DNA of 64,000 nt, taken from positions 1 through 64,000 of the forward strand of contig JAHJSB010000055.1 in NCBI GenBank assembly GCA_018830285.1. Direction: 5' to 3'. The number at the start of each line of letters is the position of its first letter. The stretch's first letter is position 1. Source of the DNA: Alphaproteobacteria bacterium (GTDB lineage: Bacteria; Pseudomonadota; Alphaproteobacteria; Caulobacterales; Hyphomonadaceae). Positions 7,241 through 16,623 of this stretch are shown piece after piece. Under the pieces are notes generated by a model. That model ran no database searches. It was given only the letters and a program-made list of their open reading frames with translations, and was not told where the DNA came from. A program made the translations under genes and the position numbers.

Positions 7241-9730
7241 CTAGAACTTCACGCTGGCCTTGCCGTACACGAAGCGGCCGGAGCTGCCGTACGGGATGTA
7301 GCCGGAGAACGGCGTATTGCCTGTGCCGTTCTGACCAATCGGCGCTGGATCGCCATACTCGTCGAACACGTTGTCCGCACCAATCGACAGGGTGATACGC
7401 TCGTTCCAGGTGTAACGGCCCTCGATGTCGAGGAGCGTGTTTGGATCGATCGTGTAGTCGTTGGCAGGGTTCGAGCTTGGCACGAGCACTTCGCCGTAAC
7501 GGATGGCACGGACCGTTGCGCCGAATGGACCACGTTCCCAGCCGAGCGAGGCCGTGAGCTTGTCTTTCGGCGTACCCTCTTCAAATGTCAGCACATTGAC
7601 GCGGCCGAACAGGACCGGGTTCGACGGCAAGGCCGTGAGCTGAGGAATGTCCGGCACTGCGGTGACATCCGTCTTGTTGAAGTTGGCACCGAATGTCGCA
7701 TCAAACTTGCCCATGTCCGTTTCCGGGAAGGCATAGTTCGCCACGATGTCGACACCTGTCGTTTCAGTATCCACACCGTTGAGGAAGAAGCGGCCACCGC
7801 CCGAACCCAGGAAGCCCTGGCCTTCGAGGTAGTCACGCACGTCCTGCGACGTGAGGTTTTCCGACAGCACGATCCGGTCGTTCACGTCGATGCGATAGGC
7901 ATCAACGGTGACGTTGAGCGGACCATTCCGGAAGACAGCACCGATCGAGTAGTTGACCGAGTTCTCGGCATCGAGATCCTGGGCACCCAGAGCCACGGCC
8001 GCCGGATCAGTGACCGGGAACGTGGTGATGTCGAACGGCACGCCGTTGATGAAGTTCGTCGACGTCGTCGCAAAGTACTGCTGCTGCAGGGATGGCGCAC
8101 GGAAGCCATTCTGCACCGAGCCGCGCAGGGCGAACATGTCGTTGAAGTCATAACGGGCAGCCAGTTTTCCGGTGACCGTTTCGCCGAAGTCGGAATAGGA
8201 CTCGACGCGCACGGCACCCGACACGAGGAACGCGTCTGTCACGTTGGCTTCAAGGTCGAGATAGGCACCAATTGCGGTGCGGTCTTCGTCAACTTCATTG
8301 GCCGGACGGAAGCCCGGGAACACCTGCGCGCCCGAAGATGTCGGGCTGCCGTTCAGGAGAACGCCGCCATTGCGGTAGCTGTCTGGCTCGCCAGCATTGA
8401 TCTCATACATTTCCTGACGGGCTTCGAGACCCCAGGCGACGTTGAGATCGGAGGCGAGACCGTCAACCGCAAAGCCTTTGACGGCCGAGAGGTTGGCGAC
8501 GACCTGGCTGTACTTGAAGCCGCCGGCATCGAACGATGTCTTGGAGGCAGGGCCGATCGAACGGTTGAGTGTGTTCTCGATCGTGAACTGCATCTCGTTC
8601 GAACCGTAGACGAGCGACGTATCCATGTCCCATCCGCCCATGGCGAACCGGGCACCGCCAGCCAGCGACGCGTCAGTGGTTTCTGGCGAGATCAGAGGCA
8701 GGAAGCCGTTCGGGTAGATTTCGACGACGTTACGGGCATCCAGGGCGCGGCGGTAGAAGCCTGCCGATGTCGTGTCGCGATCCTGATAGCTGGCCCAACC
8801 ATAAAGCTCGACGCCATTTTCAAGATTGTAACCTGCATTGCCGAACAGTGTGATCTGTTCGAGTTCAGGCTCGCCGGTCCATGCGTTGTAGCGATTGATC
8901 ACGGCTTCGCGCGGATCGGTGCCACCACCTGGATAGTTCGGACGAACGTCGAACCCGGAGCGTTCAGAATGCTGCTGGTCTTTGTACTCGGCCGACACAG
9001 TCAGGTAGCCGTCCTCGCCAAGCTGGAAGCCTTTCCAGCCCGCCAGAGTCACGACGTGTCCGTCAGACCGTTCGCGGGAAATTTCGCCGCTGGCCGGAAC
9101 GGTGACGCCGGCAGGCGGCGTTCCGACTGGTACGGTGTATTCCGTTTCGCGCCAGCCATAGCTGACTTCTGCGGCCCCGCCTTCGGCAGCTTGGCGCAGG
9201 TTGACGTTGATCACGCCGGCGATGGCGTCGGAGCCATACTGGGCCGAAGCGCCATCACGCAGCACTTCGATGGCGGAGACGGCAAGGGTCGGGATCGTGT
9301 TGAGGTCGACAGCCGATGTACCGCGACCGATTGATCCGTTCACGTTGACGAGCGACGCCATGTGGCGGCGCTTACCATTGACGAGAACCAGCGTCTGGTC
9401 AGGGCCGAGACCGCGCAGCGAGGCTGGGCGGACCGAGTCGGTGCCGTCATTGAGGGCCGGGCGCGGGAAGTTGAATGATGGGAGCTGGACCGACAGGGCC
9501 TGGTTCAGTTCGCCGATGCCGATCTTTTCGAGCGTGGCCGCGGAAACGACGTCAACAGCAACAGCTGTGTCGAGTGCCGACCGGTTGGCGACGCGCGTAC
9601 CCAGAGTAACGACTGTATCGAGCGTACGGTCGGATTCAGGGGCGGCTTCTTCCTGGGCGAAAACGGGCATGGTGATGGATGCGATGGCCACAGCAGCTGT
9701 GGCAGCTCGCAGGACAGTTTTGAACTGCAC
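7241..9730 (-). CDS. TonB-dependent outer-membrane receptor
   Basis: The 829-aa receptor should import a bulky substrate through the outer membrane using TonB/ExbBD energy. A signal peptide (residues 1-25, ending FAQ) is followed by a short linker and a plug domain (about 45-170) with the conserved SLRGLGPDQTLVLVNGKRR and YGSDAIAGVINV segments. The remainder is a beta-barrel that ends in Phe (GKASVKF), as outer-membrane barrels do. It is similar in type to the large receptors of Caulobacterales and sphingomonads. The start is GTG, with an excellent Shine-Dalgarno AAGGAGGA (9739-9746, minus strand). No substrate can be assigned. The upstream region carries two dyads. Confidence 0.92.
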   Translation of the reverse strand: MQFKTVLRAATAAVAIASITMPVFAQEEAAPESDRTLDTVVTLGTRVANRSALDTAVAVDVVSAATLEKIGIGELNQALSVQLPSFNFPRPALNDGTDSVRPASLRGLGPDQTLVLVNGKRRHMASLVNVNGSIGRGTSAVDLNTIPTLAVSAIEVLRDGASAQYGSDAIAGVINVNLRQAAEGGAAEVSYGWRETEYTVPVGTPPAGVTVPASGEISRERSDGHVVTLAGWKGFQLGEDGYLTVSAEYKDQQHSERSGFDVRPNYPGGGTDPREAVINRYNAWTGEPELEQITLFGNAGYNLENGVELYGWASYQDRDTTSAGFYRRALDARNVVEIYPNGFLPLISPETTDASLAGGARFAMGGWDMDTSLVYGSNEMQFTIENTLNRSIGPASKTSFDAGGFKYSQVVANLSAVKGFAVDGLASDLNVAWGLEARQEMYEINAGEPDSYRNGGVLLNGSPTSSGAQVFPGFRPANEVDEDRTAIGAYLDLEANVTDAFLVSGAVRVESYSDFGETVTGKLAARYDFNDMFALRGSVQNGFRAPSLQQQYFATTSTNFINGVPFDITTFPVTDPAAVALGAQDLDAENSVNYSIGAVFRNGPLNVTVDAYRIDVNDRIVLSENLTSQDVRDYLEGQGFLGSGGGRFFLNGVDTETTGVDIVANYAFPETDMGKFDATFGANFNKTDVTAVPDIPQLTALPSNPVLFGRVNVLTFEEGTPKDKLTASLGWERGPFGATVRAIRYGEVLVPSSNPANDYTIDPNTLLDIEGRYTWNERITLSIGADNVFDEYGDPAPIGQNGTGNTPFSGYIPYGSSGRFVYGKASVKF

Positions 9731-9783
9731 GTTAAGTATCCTCCTTTAGATGACGATGGGCGCCCGACGCTGGGTGTCCAACC

Positions 9784-9809
9784 TTGAATGATCCCCTTTG
9801 GGCATTCAA
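9784..9809. promoter_or_regulatory. Interrupted palindrome upstream of the TonB receptor
   Basis: TTGAATG (9784-9790) and CATTCAA (9803-9809) form a perfect 7-bp inverted repeat, with an inner CCC/GGG pair and a CTTT centre. It lies 54-79 bases before the GTG start of the TonB receptor. It may be an operator or a 5'-UTR hairpin. Confidence 0.5.
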
Positions 9810-9873
9810 AATCAAAACAAAGAGTGGACGCTGGTACAAAAATCACAAGTGGGCGACACTTTTTGTCCCGCTC

Positions 9874-9891
9874 GTGTGATAATTATGACAC
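9874..9891. promoter_or_regulatory. CRP/FNR-family-like dyad between TonB receptor and SDR
   Basis: The 18-bp sequence GTGTGATAATTATGACAC is symmetric except for one base pair. Its core, TGTGA-N6-TGACA, differs from a CRP consensus dyad at a single base. It lies in the AT-richer centre of the divergent promoter region, 31 bp before the SDR start. Confidence 0.4.
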
Positions 9892-9921
9892 TCCAGTATA
9901 GGCAACACAAAGGGCCTCATC

Positions 9922-10734
9922 ATGAACAGACGACTTTGCCTTATCACGGGCGCATCAGCCGGCATCGGCGCGGAGTTTGCCCGTCAGTATGCGGCGCTTG
10001 GCTGGGACCTCGCCCTGACCGCGCGGCGTCTCGACCGACTGGAGGCGCTGGCGACCGAACTTGAGGCGGCACATGGCATAACCGTCATTCCGCTCGTCCA
10101 GGACCTTGCCCGCGCCAACTCTGTCGACAAGATCCTTGCCGCCCTTGCCGACCAGGGCCGGCATGTCGATGCGCTGGTCAACAATGCCGGTTACGGCCTC
10201 CCCGGAACGTTCTTCAACACGGACTGGAAGGATCAGGCGGCCTTCATCCGGGTTCTTTATGCGGCTCCGATCGAACTCGCGCACAAGGTGCTGCCGGGCA
10301 TGGCGGAGCGCCGCTATGGCCGTATCATCAATGTCGCCTCGCTCGCAGGTTATGCCGCCGGCAGCGCGGGCCACACGCTGTATGCCAGCGTCAAGGCAGG
10401 ACTGATCAAGTTCTCCGAAAGCCTGAATGCCGAATGCGCCGCCACCGGCCAGCCCGACATTCACTGTACCGCCCTTTGCCCCGGCTTCACCTGGAGCGAG
10501 TTCCATGACGTCAATGGCACCCGCGACGACACGGACAAGATGCCGAAATGGATGTGGATGCAGGCCGCGCCTGTCGTGAAGGCCGGCATCGATGCCGTGA
10601 ACCGGGGCCGGCCGGTTGTCGTTCCCGGCGCCGTCAACAAGACGCTGGCCGCCCTGACCCGCGTTCTGCCCGAACCCGTCGGCCGCGCCATGGTCCGCGC
10701 CCAGTCACAGCGCTACCGCCGCATGGACGCCTGA
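9922..10734 (+). CDS. Short-chain dehydrogenase/reductase
   Basis: The 270-aa classical SDR has the nucleotide-binding motif GASAGIG (10-16), NNAG (87-90) and the catalytic Ser140, Tyr154 and Lys158. Arg35-Arg36 after the second strand suggests NADP(H) preference. The C-terminal part resembles the DltE/fatty-acyl-reducing SDR subgroup, but the substrate is not known. It stands alone, divergent from the TonB receptor, with AAGGG before the ATG. The following gene has its own promoter. Confidence 0.88.
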   Translation: MNRRLCLITGASAGIGAEFARQYAALGWDLALTARRLDRLEALATELEAAHGITVIPLVQDLARANSVDKILAALADQGRHVDALVNNAGYGLPGTFFNTDWKDQAAFIRVLYAAPIELAHKVLPGMAERRYGRIINVASLAGYAAGSAGHTLYASVKAGLIKFSESLNAECAATGQPDIHCTALCPGFTWSEFHDVNGTRDDTDKMPKWMWMQAAPVVKAGIDAVNRGRPVVVPGAVNKTLAALTRVLPEPVGRAMVRAQSQRYRRMDA

Positions 10735-10768
10735 CGCCGCCTGCGTTGTTGCACCGCACAATCTTTTC

Positions 10769-10796
10769 ATGACTCTTCGGCCTCGCGCACTATAAT
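10769..10796 (+). promoter_or_regulatory. Putative sigma-70 promoter of the acyl-CoA dehydrogenase gene
   Basis: A perfect -10 hexamer TATAAT (10791-10796) follows a weak -35 (ATGACT, 10769-10774) at 16-bp spacing. It lies 33 bp before the ATG, which has the Shine-Dalgarno GGAGGAA. Confidence 0.5.
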
Positions 10797-10828
10797 AGGC
10801 CAAACGACCAGAGATCGCGGAGGAAATT

Positions 10829-12529
10829 ATGGACGGCACTGCAGGCGAAACACTCGAGACACCCCCCGTCCTGACAGGGCTTGTTTCAACCATGGCCGAC
10901 GCCGTTTCGGCGCTGGAAACATATGTTGCGGCCGCCAATAGCGGCGCAGGCGTCCGGCTGAAGACGGCCGACGGCCGCCCCGACCGCAAGGCGCTGGAAC
11001 GCGAGCAGCACATGGCGCACGGCCTGTCATGGATCGCGACCTATCTCGAAGCCCTGCGCCAGACAGCCGAATGGGCCGCCCGCCTCGAAGCGGAAGGCAA
11101 GTTCGGCGAGATCGAAGCGCTTCTCTCGCAGATCCTGTTCAGCGAATATTTCGCGCAGCTGGTCGGCGGCGTGCCGATGAACCAGGGCGAAACGATCCGT
11201 CCGCACGAACTGGGCCTGCTGGCCGAGGTCGACACCCTTTTTGCACATCCTGCGGTCAATCGCCTGATCATCGAGGGCAAGACCACCGCGTCCATGGCGG
11301 CCGCCGCCCGCCTGTTGCCCGACTCGCTTTCGCGCAACACGGTGGAAGAGACCGGCCTCGATGAGACGATGAGCATGGTGCGCGAACAGTTCGCGAAATT
11401 CTCCAGCGACAAGATCAAGCCGCACGCCCATGGCTGGCACATGCGCAACGACTATATCCCGATGGATGTCGTCAGCGAGATGGCGGAGCTCGGCGTGTTC
11501 GGCCTGACCATACCGGAAGAGTTCGGCGGCTTTGGCATGGGCAAGATCGCCATGTGCGTCGTCTCCGAAGAACTCTCACGCGGCTATATCGGCACCGGCT
11601 CGCTGGGCACGCGCAGCGAGATCGCGGCCGAACTGATCCTGATCGGCGGCACCGATGACCAGAAGCAGAAATGGTTGCCCAGGATTGCCAGCGGCGAAAT
11701 CCTGCCGACGGCCGTGTTCACCGAACCGAATACGGGGTCTGACCTTGGCAGCCTCCGTACCCGCGCAGTGAAGACCGAAGACGGCAGCGAATATGCCATC
11801 ACCGGCAACAAGACGTGGATCACCCATCCGGTCCGCGCCGACGTGATGACCGTACTCGCACGCACCGATCCGGCTACGAACAATTTCTCCGGCCTGTCCA
11901 TGTTCCTCGCTGAAAAGCCACGTGGCGACGACGCCAACCCCTTCCCGGCCGACGGCATGACCGGCGGCGAGATCGAAGTGATCGGCTATCGCGGCATGAA
12001 GGAATACGAGATCGGCTTTGACGATTTCCGCGTGAAATCGGAGAACCTGCTCGGCGGCGTCGAGGGCCAGGGGTTCAAGCAGCTGATGGCGACGTTCGAA
12101 AGCGCCCGCATCCAGACGGCTGCGCGCGGCATTGGCGTGGCGCAGAATGCGTTCGAGATCGGCCTGCAATACGCCCTCGACCGCAACCAGTTCGGCCATT
12201 CGATCTTCAGCTTCCCGCGCGTGTCGAACAAGCTGGTCATGATGGCCGCCGAACTGATCGGCGTGCGCCAGCTGACCTATTTCTCGGCCCGCCAGAAAGA
12301 TGCCGACAAGCGCTGCGACCTTGAAGCCGGCATGGCCAAACTGCTCGCGGCCCGCGTCGCCTGGGCGGCCGCCGACAATGCGCTGCAGATCCATGGCGGC
12401 AACGGCTTCGCGGTCGAGTATCCGATCAGCCGCCTGCTGGCCGATGCCCGCATCCTCAACATCTTCGAGGGCGCTGGCGAAGTGCAGGCCATGGTGATTG
12501 CGCGCCGCCTGCTCGAAGGCGGGAACTGA
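10829..12529 (+). CDS. Acyl-CoA dehydrogenase with N-terminal extension, methylsuccinyl-CoA dehydrogenase-like
   Basis: The 566-aa flavoprotein has a standard acyl-CoA dehydrogenase module from about residue 170 (LGVFGLTIPEEFGG at about 220, TEPNTGSDLG at about 298, and the C-terminal IHGGNGFAVEYPISRLLAD). An extra N-terminal region of about 170 residues is helical (SWIATYLEALRQTAEWAARL, then GGVPMNQGE). This long layout, and the wording of the extension, match my memory of methylsuccinyl-CoA dehydrogenase of the ethylmalonyl-CoA pathway. Ordinary acyl-CoA dehydrogenases have about 380 aa. The function is therefore probable rather than proven. No other gene of that pathway adjoins it. Confidence 0.8.
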   Translation: MDGTAGETLETPPVLTGLVSTMADAVSALETYVAAANSGAGVRLKTADGRPDRKALEREQHMAHGLSWIATYLEALRQTAEWAARLEAEGKFGEIEALLSQILFSEYFAQLVGGVPMNQGETIRPHELGLLAEVDTLFAHPAVNRLIIEGKTTASMAAAARLLPDSLSRNTVEETGLDETMSMVREQFAKFSSDKIKPHAHGWHMRNDYIPMDVVSEMAELGVFGLTIPEEFGGFGMGKIAMCVVSEELSRGYIGTGSLGTRSEIAAELILIGGTDDQKQKWLPRIASGEILPTAVFTEPNTGSDLGSLRTRAVKTEDGSEYAITGNKTWITHPVRADVMTVLARTDPATNNFSGLSMFLAEKPRGDDANPFPADGMTGGEIEVIGYRGMKEYEIGFDDFRVKSENLLGGVEGQGFKQLMATFESARIQTAARGIGVAQNAFEIGLQYALDRNQFGHSIFSFPRVSNKLVMMAAELIGVRQLTYFSARQKDADKRCDLEAGMAKLLAARVAWAAADNALQIHGGNGFAVEYPISRLLADARILNIFEGAGEVQAMVIARRLLEGGN

Positions 12530-12541
12530 GCCCCGCCTTCG
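12514..12541. terminator. Stem-loop over the acyl-CoA dehydrogenase stop codon
   Basis: A perfect 10-bp stem, CGAAGGCGGG (12514-12523) with CCCGCCTTCG (12532-12541), has an 8-nt loop that contains the TGA stop. There is no T-run, so termination is plausible but not certain. It separates two convergent genes that are 21 bp apart. Confidence 0.55.
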
Positions 12542-12550
12542 GCGCCACGC

Positions 12551-13435
12551 CTAGCGGATTACCCCGCCCAGCGGTTCGATATCAGCCGGTTCGTGCTGGA
12601 TGATCACCTTGGCGCCAAGGCGTTCGGCGCGCGCTTCGAACGCATCCATCGACGCCAGCGTGTCAGGTTCGCTGGAATTGAAGCGGGGCACGCGCTTAAG
12701 TTCACGGCTTTCGGTGCGGTGATAGAGGTCTCCCGTCAGCAGGACAGGGCCGCTTTCCGGCATCATCAGCTGAAGTGAGGAATGGCCAGGCGTGTGGCCA
12801 GGAGTCTGGAAGATCACGACCGAGCCGTCACCGAACACGTCATACTCGTCGCCAATGACCAGTTGCTCCATCGGGTTGAACATGGCGAAGGTCGGCGCAA
12901 GGCTCGGATCATATGGCCCAGACCCATCCGGCGGGAACATCGCGTCCTTTTCCTTCTGGTTGACCAGCCAGGTCGATCCCTGAACCTGGTCGATCTGGCC
13001 GATATGATCGAAATGGCTGTGCGAGATGGCTACGTAATCGATTTCCGACGGCACGATATCATGCTCTGCCAACTGGTCCGTGATCGACGTGTCCATCGAG
13101 ACTGTGAACACGCCTTGCGTGTTCTCACCATTGCCGACCAGCATGCCTGGCAGGCCGAGGTCCCAGAGCAGCATGCCTTTCGGATGGTGGACCAGGAAAC
13201 ATGTATCGGTCAGCGTGTCCGACTGGCCGGCATAATCACCGGCCGACGAGAAGATATCGAGATCGGACACCGTGATCGTGCCACAGTCGAGCACGGCGAC
13301 ATGAAGCGGCTTTTCCGCCGCGGTCGTTTCTGCCTCGGCAGGTGCGGCTTCGGGCGCAGGTGCTTCGGTCTTCGGCGTACAGGCCGACAGCAGCGCCGCC
13401 GTGGATGCCGCGATAAACAGATGTGTCAGGCGCAT
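12551..13435 (-). CDS. Metallo-beta-lactamase-fold lipoprotein, N-acylhomoserine-lactonase-like
   Basis: The 294-aa protein has a lipobox signal (LSAC, Cys19), an Ala/Pro/Glu-rich linker (20-42) and a metallo-beta-lactamase fold with HSHFDH (139-144), TPGHTPGHSS and LTGDLYH motifs. By family it is a metal-dependent hydrolase close to the AttM/AiiA lactonases. A periplasmic lipoprotein form is unusual for a quorum-quenching lactonase, so the substrate is open. The ATG at 13435 is chosen because it begins the signal peptide. The longer frame runs over hisI. Confidence 0.82.
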   Translation of the reverse strand: MRLTHLFIAASTAALLSACTPKTEAPAPEAAPAEAETTAAEKPLHVAVLDCGTITVSDLDIFSSAGDYAGQSDTLTDTCFLVHHPKGMLLWDLGLPGMLVGNGENTQGVFTVSMDTSITDQLAEHDIVPSEIDYVAISHSHFDHIGQIDQVQGSTWLVNQKEKDAMFPPDGSGPYDPSLAPTFAMFNPMEQLVIGDEYDVFGDGSVVIFQTPGHTPGHSSLQLMMPESGPVLLTGDLYHRTESRELKRVPRFNSSEPDTLASMDAFEARAERLGAKVIIQHEPADIEPLGGVIR

Positions 13436-13470
13436 TGTGTTTTCCCTCAGGTTTGATCCTTGAGGCGAGA

Positions 13471-13872
13471 CTAGTCGGGATTCGTGTCCGACGAAAGCGT
13501 CTGGCCATCGGAGCCGACCGCGCGGTAGAAACAGCTGTCCCGCCCCGTATGGCAGGCCCCGCCGGTCTGGCGCACGCGCAGCAAGACGGCGTCCTGGTCG
13601 CAATCGACTCGCACTTCGACCACCGCCTGCGTGTGGCCGGAGGTTTCGCCCTTCACCCACAATGCCCCGCGCGAACGGGACCAATAGGTCGCCCGGCCCG
13701 TGGCAAGCGTGGCGGCGAGCGCTTCGGCATTCATCCAGGCAAGCATCAGGACTTCGCCGCTGGCAGCATCCTGCGCAATGGCGGCGATCAATCCGTCAGC
13801 ATTGAATTTGGGGCGCAGCTCAAGCGTTTCGTCCTGTGCACTGCCCTGCAGGGGGGGAGAATAGTCAGTCAT
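13471..13872 (-). CDS. hisI: Phosphoribosyl-AMP cyclohydrolase
   Basis: This 133-aa monofunctional enzyme catalyses step 3 of histidine biosynthesis, opening the adenine ring of phosphoribosyl-AMP. The motif VDCDQD (89-94) supplies the Mg-binding aspartates 90, 92 and 94, and Cys91, Cys107 and Cys114 are the zinc ligands. [11 protein letters not shown] and [15 protein letters not shown] are diagnostic. The length is normal for the HisI-only form without HisE. No other his gene is present in the window. Confidence 0.95.
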   Translation of the reverse strand: MTDYSPPLQGSAQDETLELRPKFNADGLIAAIAQDAASGEVLMLAWMNAEALAATLATGRATYWSRSRGALWVKGETSGHTQAVVEVRVDCDQDAVLLRVRQTGGACHTGRDSCFYRAVGSDGQTLSSDTNPD

Positions 13873-13970
13873 GGCGTCCGGTGTCCCATGAATGATGCCA
13901 AGGTCAAGCCCTGCTGCCCTTTTCCGTCAAACCGGTCTAGACTGGTCAAAACAATCGGAGGAGACGCAGC

Positions 13971-14801
13971 ATGGCTGCCTATACGCAAATTCTGGAGACG
14001 CAGAAGGACGGCGTCCTGACACTGACACTGAACCGTCCCGAGCGCCTGAACGCCTGGACCCCCGTCATGCAGATGGAACTGGAAACGGCCATAAGGGCAG
14101 CGGGCGACAATCCGGAGGTGCGCTGCATCATCATTACCGGCGCGGGCCGCGGCTTTTGCGCCGGGGCCGACATGAACCATCTCCAGGACATACAGGACGA
14201 CACAGGCGGCGCAGCCGAGACGGCCACAGCGGGCGTCGCACGCCCTGCGCCCACGGGTCTCGAAAAGGTCTATGATGGCCGGTTCGGTTATCTCTATGCC
14301 TGCCCCAAACCCATCATCGCGGCGATCAACGGCCCATGCGCCGGCATCGGCCTCGTCTTTTCCCTGTTTGCCGACCTGCGCTTCACGACTGACGACGCAA
14401 AGTTCACGACGGCGTTTTCCCAACGCGGCCTAATCGCAGAGCACGGCATCGGCTGGCTATTGCCGCGCCTCATCGGAGAGGCGAACGCGCTCGATCTCCT
14501 GTTCACGGCCCGCAAGTTCACCGGGGCCGAAGCCGCAGACCTTGGCCTGGTCAACAGGTCGCTGCCCGCTGGTGAGCTGATGCCACACGTCCAGGAACTG
14601 GCGACCTTCCTCTCAACGCAGGTATCGCCGCGCTCTCTTGCGGTCATGAAACGGCAGGTCCGGGCGGCCTATTTCCAGTCCTATACCGAGAGCCTGGCCG
14701 AAGCAGATGTTGAAATGGCGGCCAGCTTCACGACATTCGATTTCAAGGAAGGTGTCGCGAGTTTCGTTGAGCGCCGCGCGCCAGCATTCCAGGGCAAATA
14801 G
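13971..14801 (+). CDS. Enoyl-CoA hydratase/isomerase family protein
   Basis: The 276-aa crotonase-fold enzyme has NRPERLNAW (21-29), the oxyanion-hole segments GRGFCAGADM (about 59-68) and INGPCAGIG, and a Glu-bearing AEHGIG loop. It most likely hydrates a 2-enoyl-CoA in acyl-chain breakdown. GGAGGAG precedes the ATG. HMG-CoA lyase starts 18 bp downstream, so the two are co-transcribed and may act in leucine/isovalerate degradation. The exact substrate cannot be read. Confidence 0.88.
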   Translation: MAAYTQILETQKDGVLTLTLNRPERLNAWTPVMQMELETAIRAAGDNPEVRCIIITGAGRGFCAGADMNHLQDIQDDTGGAAETATAGVARPAPTGLEKVYDGRFGYLYACPKPIIAAINGPCAGIGLVFSLFADLRFTTDDAKFTTAFSQRGLIAEHGIGWLLPRLIGEANALDLLFTARKFTGAEAADLGLVNRSLPAGELMPHVQELATFLSTQVSPRSLAVMKRQVRAAYFQSYTESLAEADVEMAASFTTFDFKEGVASFVERRAPAFQGK

Positions 14802-14819
14802 GCAGGAAAAACAGATTCC

Positions 14820-15731
14820 ATGATACGCCGCATTGATATCGTAGAGGTCGGCCCGCGCGACGGGTTGCAGAATGACCCGGCCAACCTGACGGTCGACCAG
14901 AAGCTGGAATTCATTTCCCGGCTTGAGGACGCGGGTGTGCGCCGCATGGAATCGGGCAGCTTCGTCAATCCAAAAGCGGTACCGAAAATGGCCGATTCCG
15001 CCGCCGTGTTCGCAGGCCTCGACCGATCGCGCCCGACTCGCCATATCGCCCTCGCCCTGAACGAAAAAGGCGTCCGGCGCGCCATCGGTGCTGGCGCCGA
15101 CGAGATCAATTTCGTGCTGGTCGCGGGCGAAGGCTTCGGCCGGCGCAACCAGGGCATGAGCCCGCAGGACAGCGCCGACATGCTGGCCCAGTGCGCCCCG
15201 CTGATCCTTGAAGCGGGCATTCCGCTGTCGGCGACAATCTCGGTCGCGTTTGGCGATCCCTATGATGGCGATGTCGACATCGCGGTCGTCGGCAATCTCG
15301 CGGCACAGGCCCAGCGGGCAGGCGTCAACGAACTCGCCCTCGGCGACACGATCGGTGTGGCGACGCCCTGGGACGTGCGCACGCGGATCGAGCGCGTGCG
15401 CATGGAAGCGCCGGACGTGTTCCTGCGCATGCACTTCCACGACACGCGCGGGGCGGCGCTCGCCAATGTAGCGGCCGCCATCGACGCGGGCGTGGATGTG
15501 ATCGATGCCAGCTGCGGCGGTATCGGTGGCTGCCCCTTCGCACCTGCCGCGACAGGCAACGTAGCCACCGAAGACGTTGTCTATATGCTGGAGCGCGCCG
15601 GTTTCGACACCGGGCTCGATCTCGGCAAGCTGATCGAAACGGCCCATTGGCTGGAGAAAGTCCTCCAGCACCCGGTGTCGTCATCACTCAGCCGGGCCGG
15701 CGCATTTCCGCCGGCAAAAGCAACCGTCTAG
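14820..15731 (+). CDS. mvaB: Hydroxymethylglutaryl-CoA lyase
   Basis: The 303-aa TIM-barrel lyase splits HMG-CoA into acetyl-CoA and acetoacetate, the last step of leucine catabolism. It has [11 protein letters not shown] (8-18, with Arg13 and Asp14), the metal ligands His205 and His207 in MHFHDTRG and Asn247, and the catalytic cysteine Cys238 in [15 protein letters not shown]. The length is standard. It is the second gene after enoyl-CoA hydratase. Its end overlaps the convergent yebC by 4 bp. No methylcrotonyl-CoA carboxylase adjoins it. Confidence 0.95.
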   Translation: MIRRIDIVEVGPRDGLQNDPANLTVDQKLEFISRLEDAGVRRMESGSFVNPKAVPKMADSAAVFAGLDRSRPTRHIALALNEKGVRRAIGAGADEINFVLVAGEGFGRRNQGMSPQDSADMLAQCAPLILEAGIPLSATISVAFGDPYDGDVDIAVVGNLAAQAQRAGVNELALGDTIGVATPWDVRTRIERVRMEAPDVFLRMHFHDTRGAALANVAAAIDAGVDVIDASCGGIGGCPFAPAATGNVATEDVVYMLERAGFDTGLDLGKLIETAHWLEKVLQHPVSSSLSRAGAFPPAKATV

Positions 15732-16486
15732 TCGGCCGCGAGCCGCGCCATCTCGTCTTCCGACAGTTCGGAATTGTCATAGACGTTCTGCACGTCATCG
15801 AGCTCGTCGAGGACATCGAGCAGTTTCATCAGCGTATCTGCAGAATCGCCGTCAACTGGAATAGTGTTCTGCGGCTTCCAGATCAGCTTGGTTGATTTCG
15901 CTTCCACGTCAGCACCGAAATGTTTGGCCAGTGCGTCGGCGACGGTCTGGAGCTCTTCGCGCTCGGTATAGATAAAGTGGGATTCCGCGTCGGATTCCAC
16001 GTCCATCGCACCCGCCAGGATGGCCGCTTCCATCACTTCGTCTTCAGTGCCGACGCTGGCCGGATATTCGATCTCGCCAACCTGGTCGAAACCAAAGGAA
16101 ACCGAGCCGGTTTCGCCGAGATTGCCGCCATTCTTGGAGAACGCGGTTCGCACATCGGTTGCCGTGCGGTTCTTGTTGTCGGTCGAGGCCTCGACGATGA
16201 TCCCCACGCCGCCCGGCCCGAAGCCCTCATAGCGCATGTCGACATAGTCTTCACCGCCGCCGCCCACGCCCTTGTCGATGGCGCGCTGGATATTGTCCTT
16301 CGGGACCGACTGGCCCTTGGCGTTCTGGATGGCGAGGCGCAGGCGCGGGTTCCCGTCAGGGTCAGGTCCGCCCATCTTGGACGCGATGGTGATCTCTTTC
16401 GACAGACGCGCGAAACGAACGGCGCGCTTCTTGTCCTGCGCACCTTTGCGGTGCTGGATATTTGCCCATTTACTATGGCCGGCCAT
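15728..16486 (-). CDS. yebC: YebC/PmpR family DNA-binding regulator
   Basis: The 252-aa protein is a full-length YebC family member, with the N-terminal signature [20 protein letters not shown] and the GVGGGGEDY and EGFGPGGVG segments. Family members bind DNA, and some have recently been linked to translation at proline stretches. In many alphaproteobacteria this gene lies next to a ymdB-type gene. Here two plus-strand genes separate them. A good Shine-Dalgarno (AAGAGGT) precedes the ATG. Confidence 0.95.
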   Translation of the reverse strand: MAGHSKWANIQHRKGAQDKKRAVRFARLSKEITIASKMGGPDPDGNPRLRLAIQNAKGQSVPKDNIQRAIDKGVGGGGEDYVDMRYEGFGPGGVGIIVEASTDNKNRTATDVRTAFSKNGGNLGETGSVSFGFDQVGEIEYPASVGTEDEVMEAAILAGAMDVESDAESHFIYTEREELQTVADALAKHFGADVEAKSTKLIWKPQNTIPVDGDSADTLMKLLDVLDELDDVQNVYDNSELSEDEMARLAAD

Positions 16487-16623
16487 GAAAACCTCTTTGG
16501 GGTCGGAAACGTGAAGCGTGGCCTTTAGCGCAGGATGGCCGGACTTCCAAGCGTCCCGGCGTCAGCCCTTGCAGACCGGTGTCATTTCCTGAAAGTAGGG
16601 GAAACTCCTGGGAGGAGACCAAG

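Noticed and set aside
7220-9334. Long open frame antisense to the TonB receptor
   Set aside because: It lies fully inside the receptor gene. Its composition follows high-GC antisense codon bias, it has no motif, and the receptor is clearly real.
12551-13435. Quorum-quenching AHL lactonase function
   Set aside because: Only the fold and motif are supported. The lipoprotein form and lack of quorum-sensing genes nearby make the specific function unproven.
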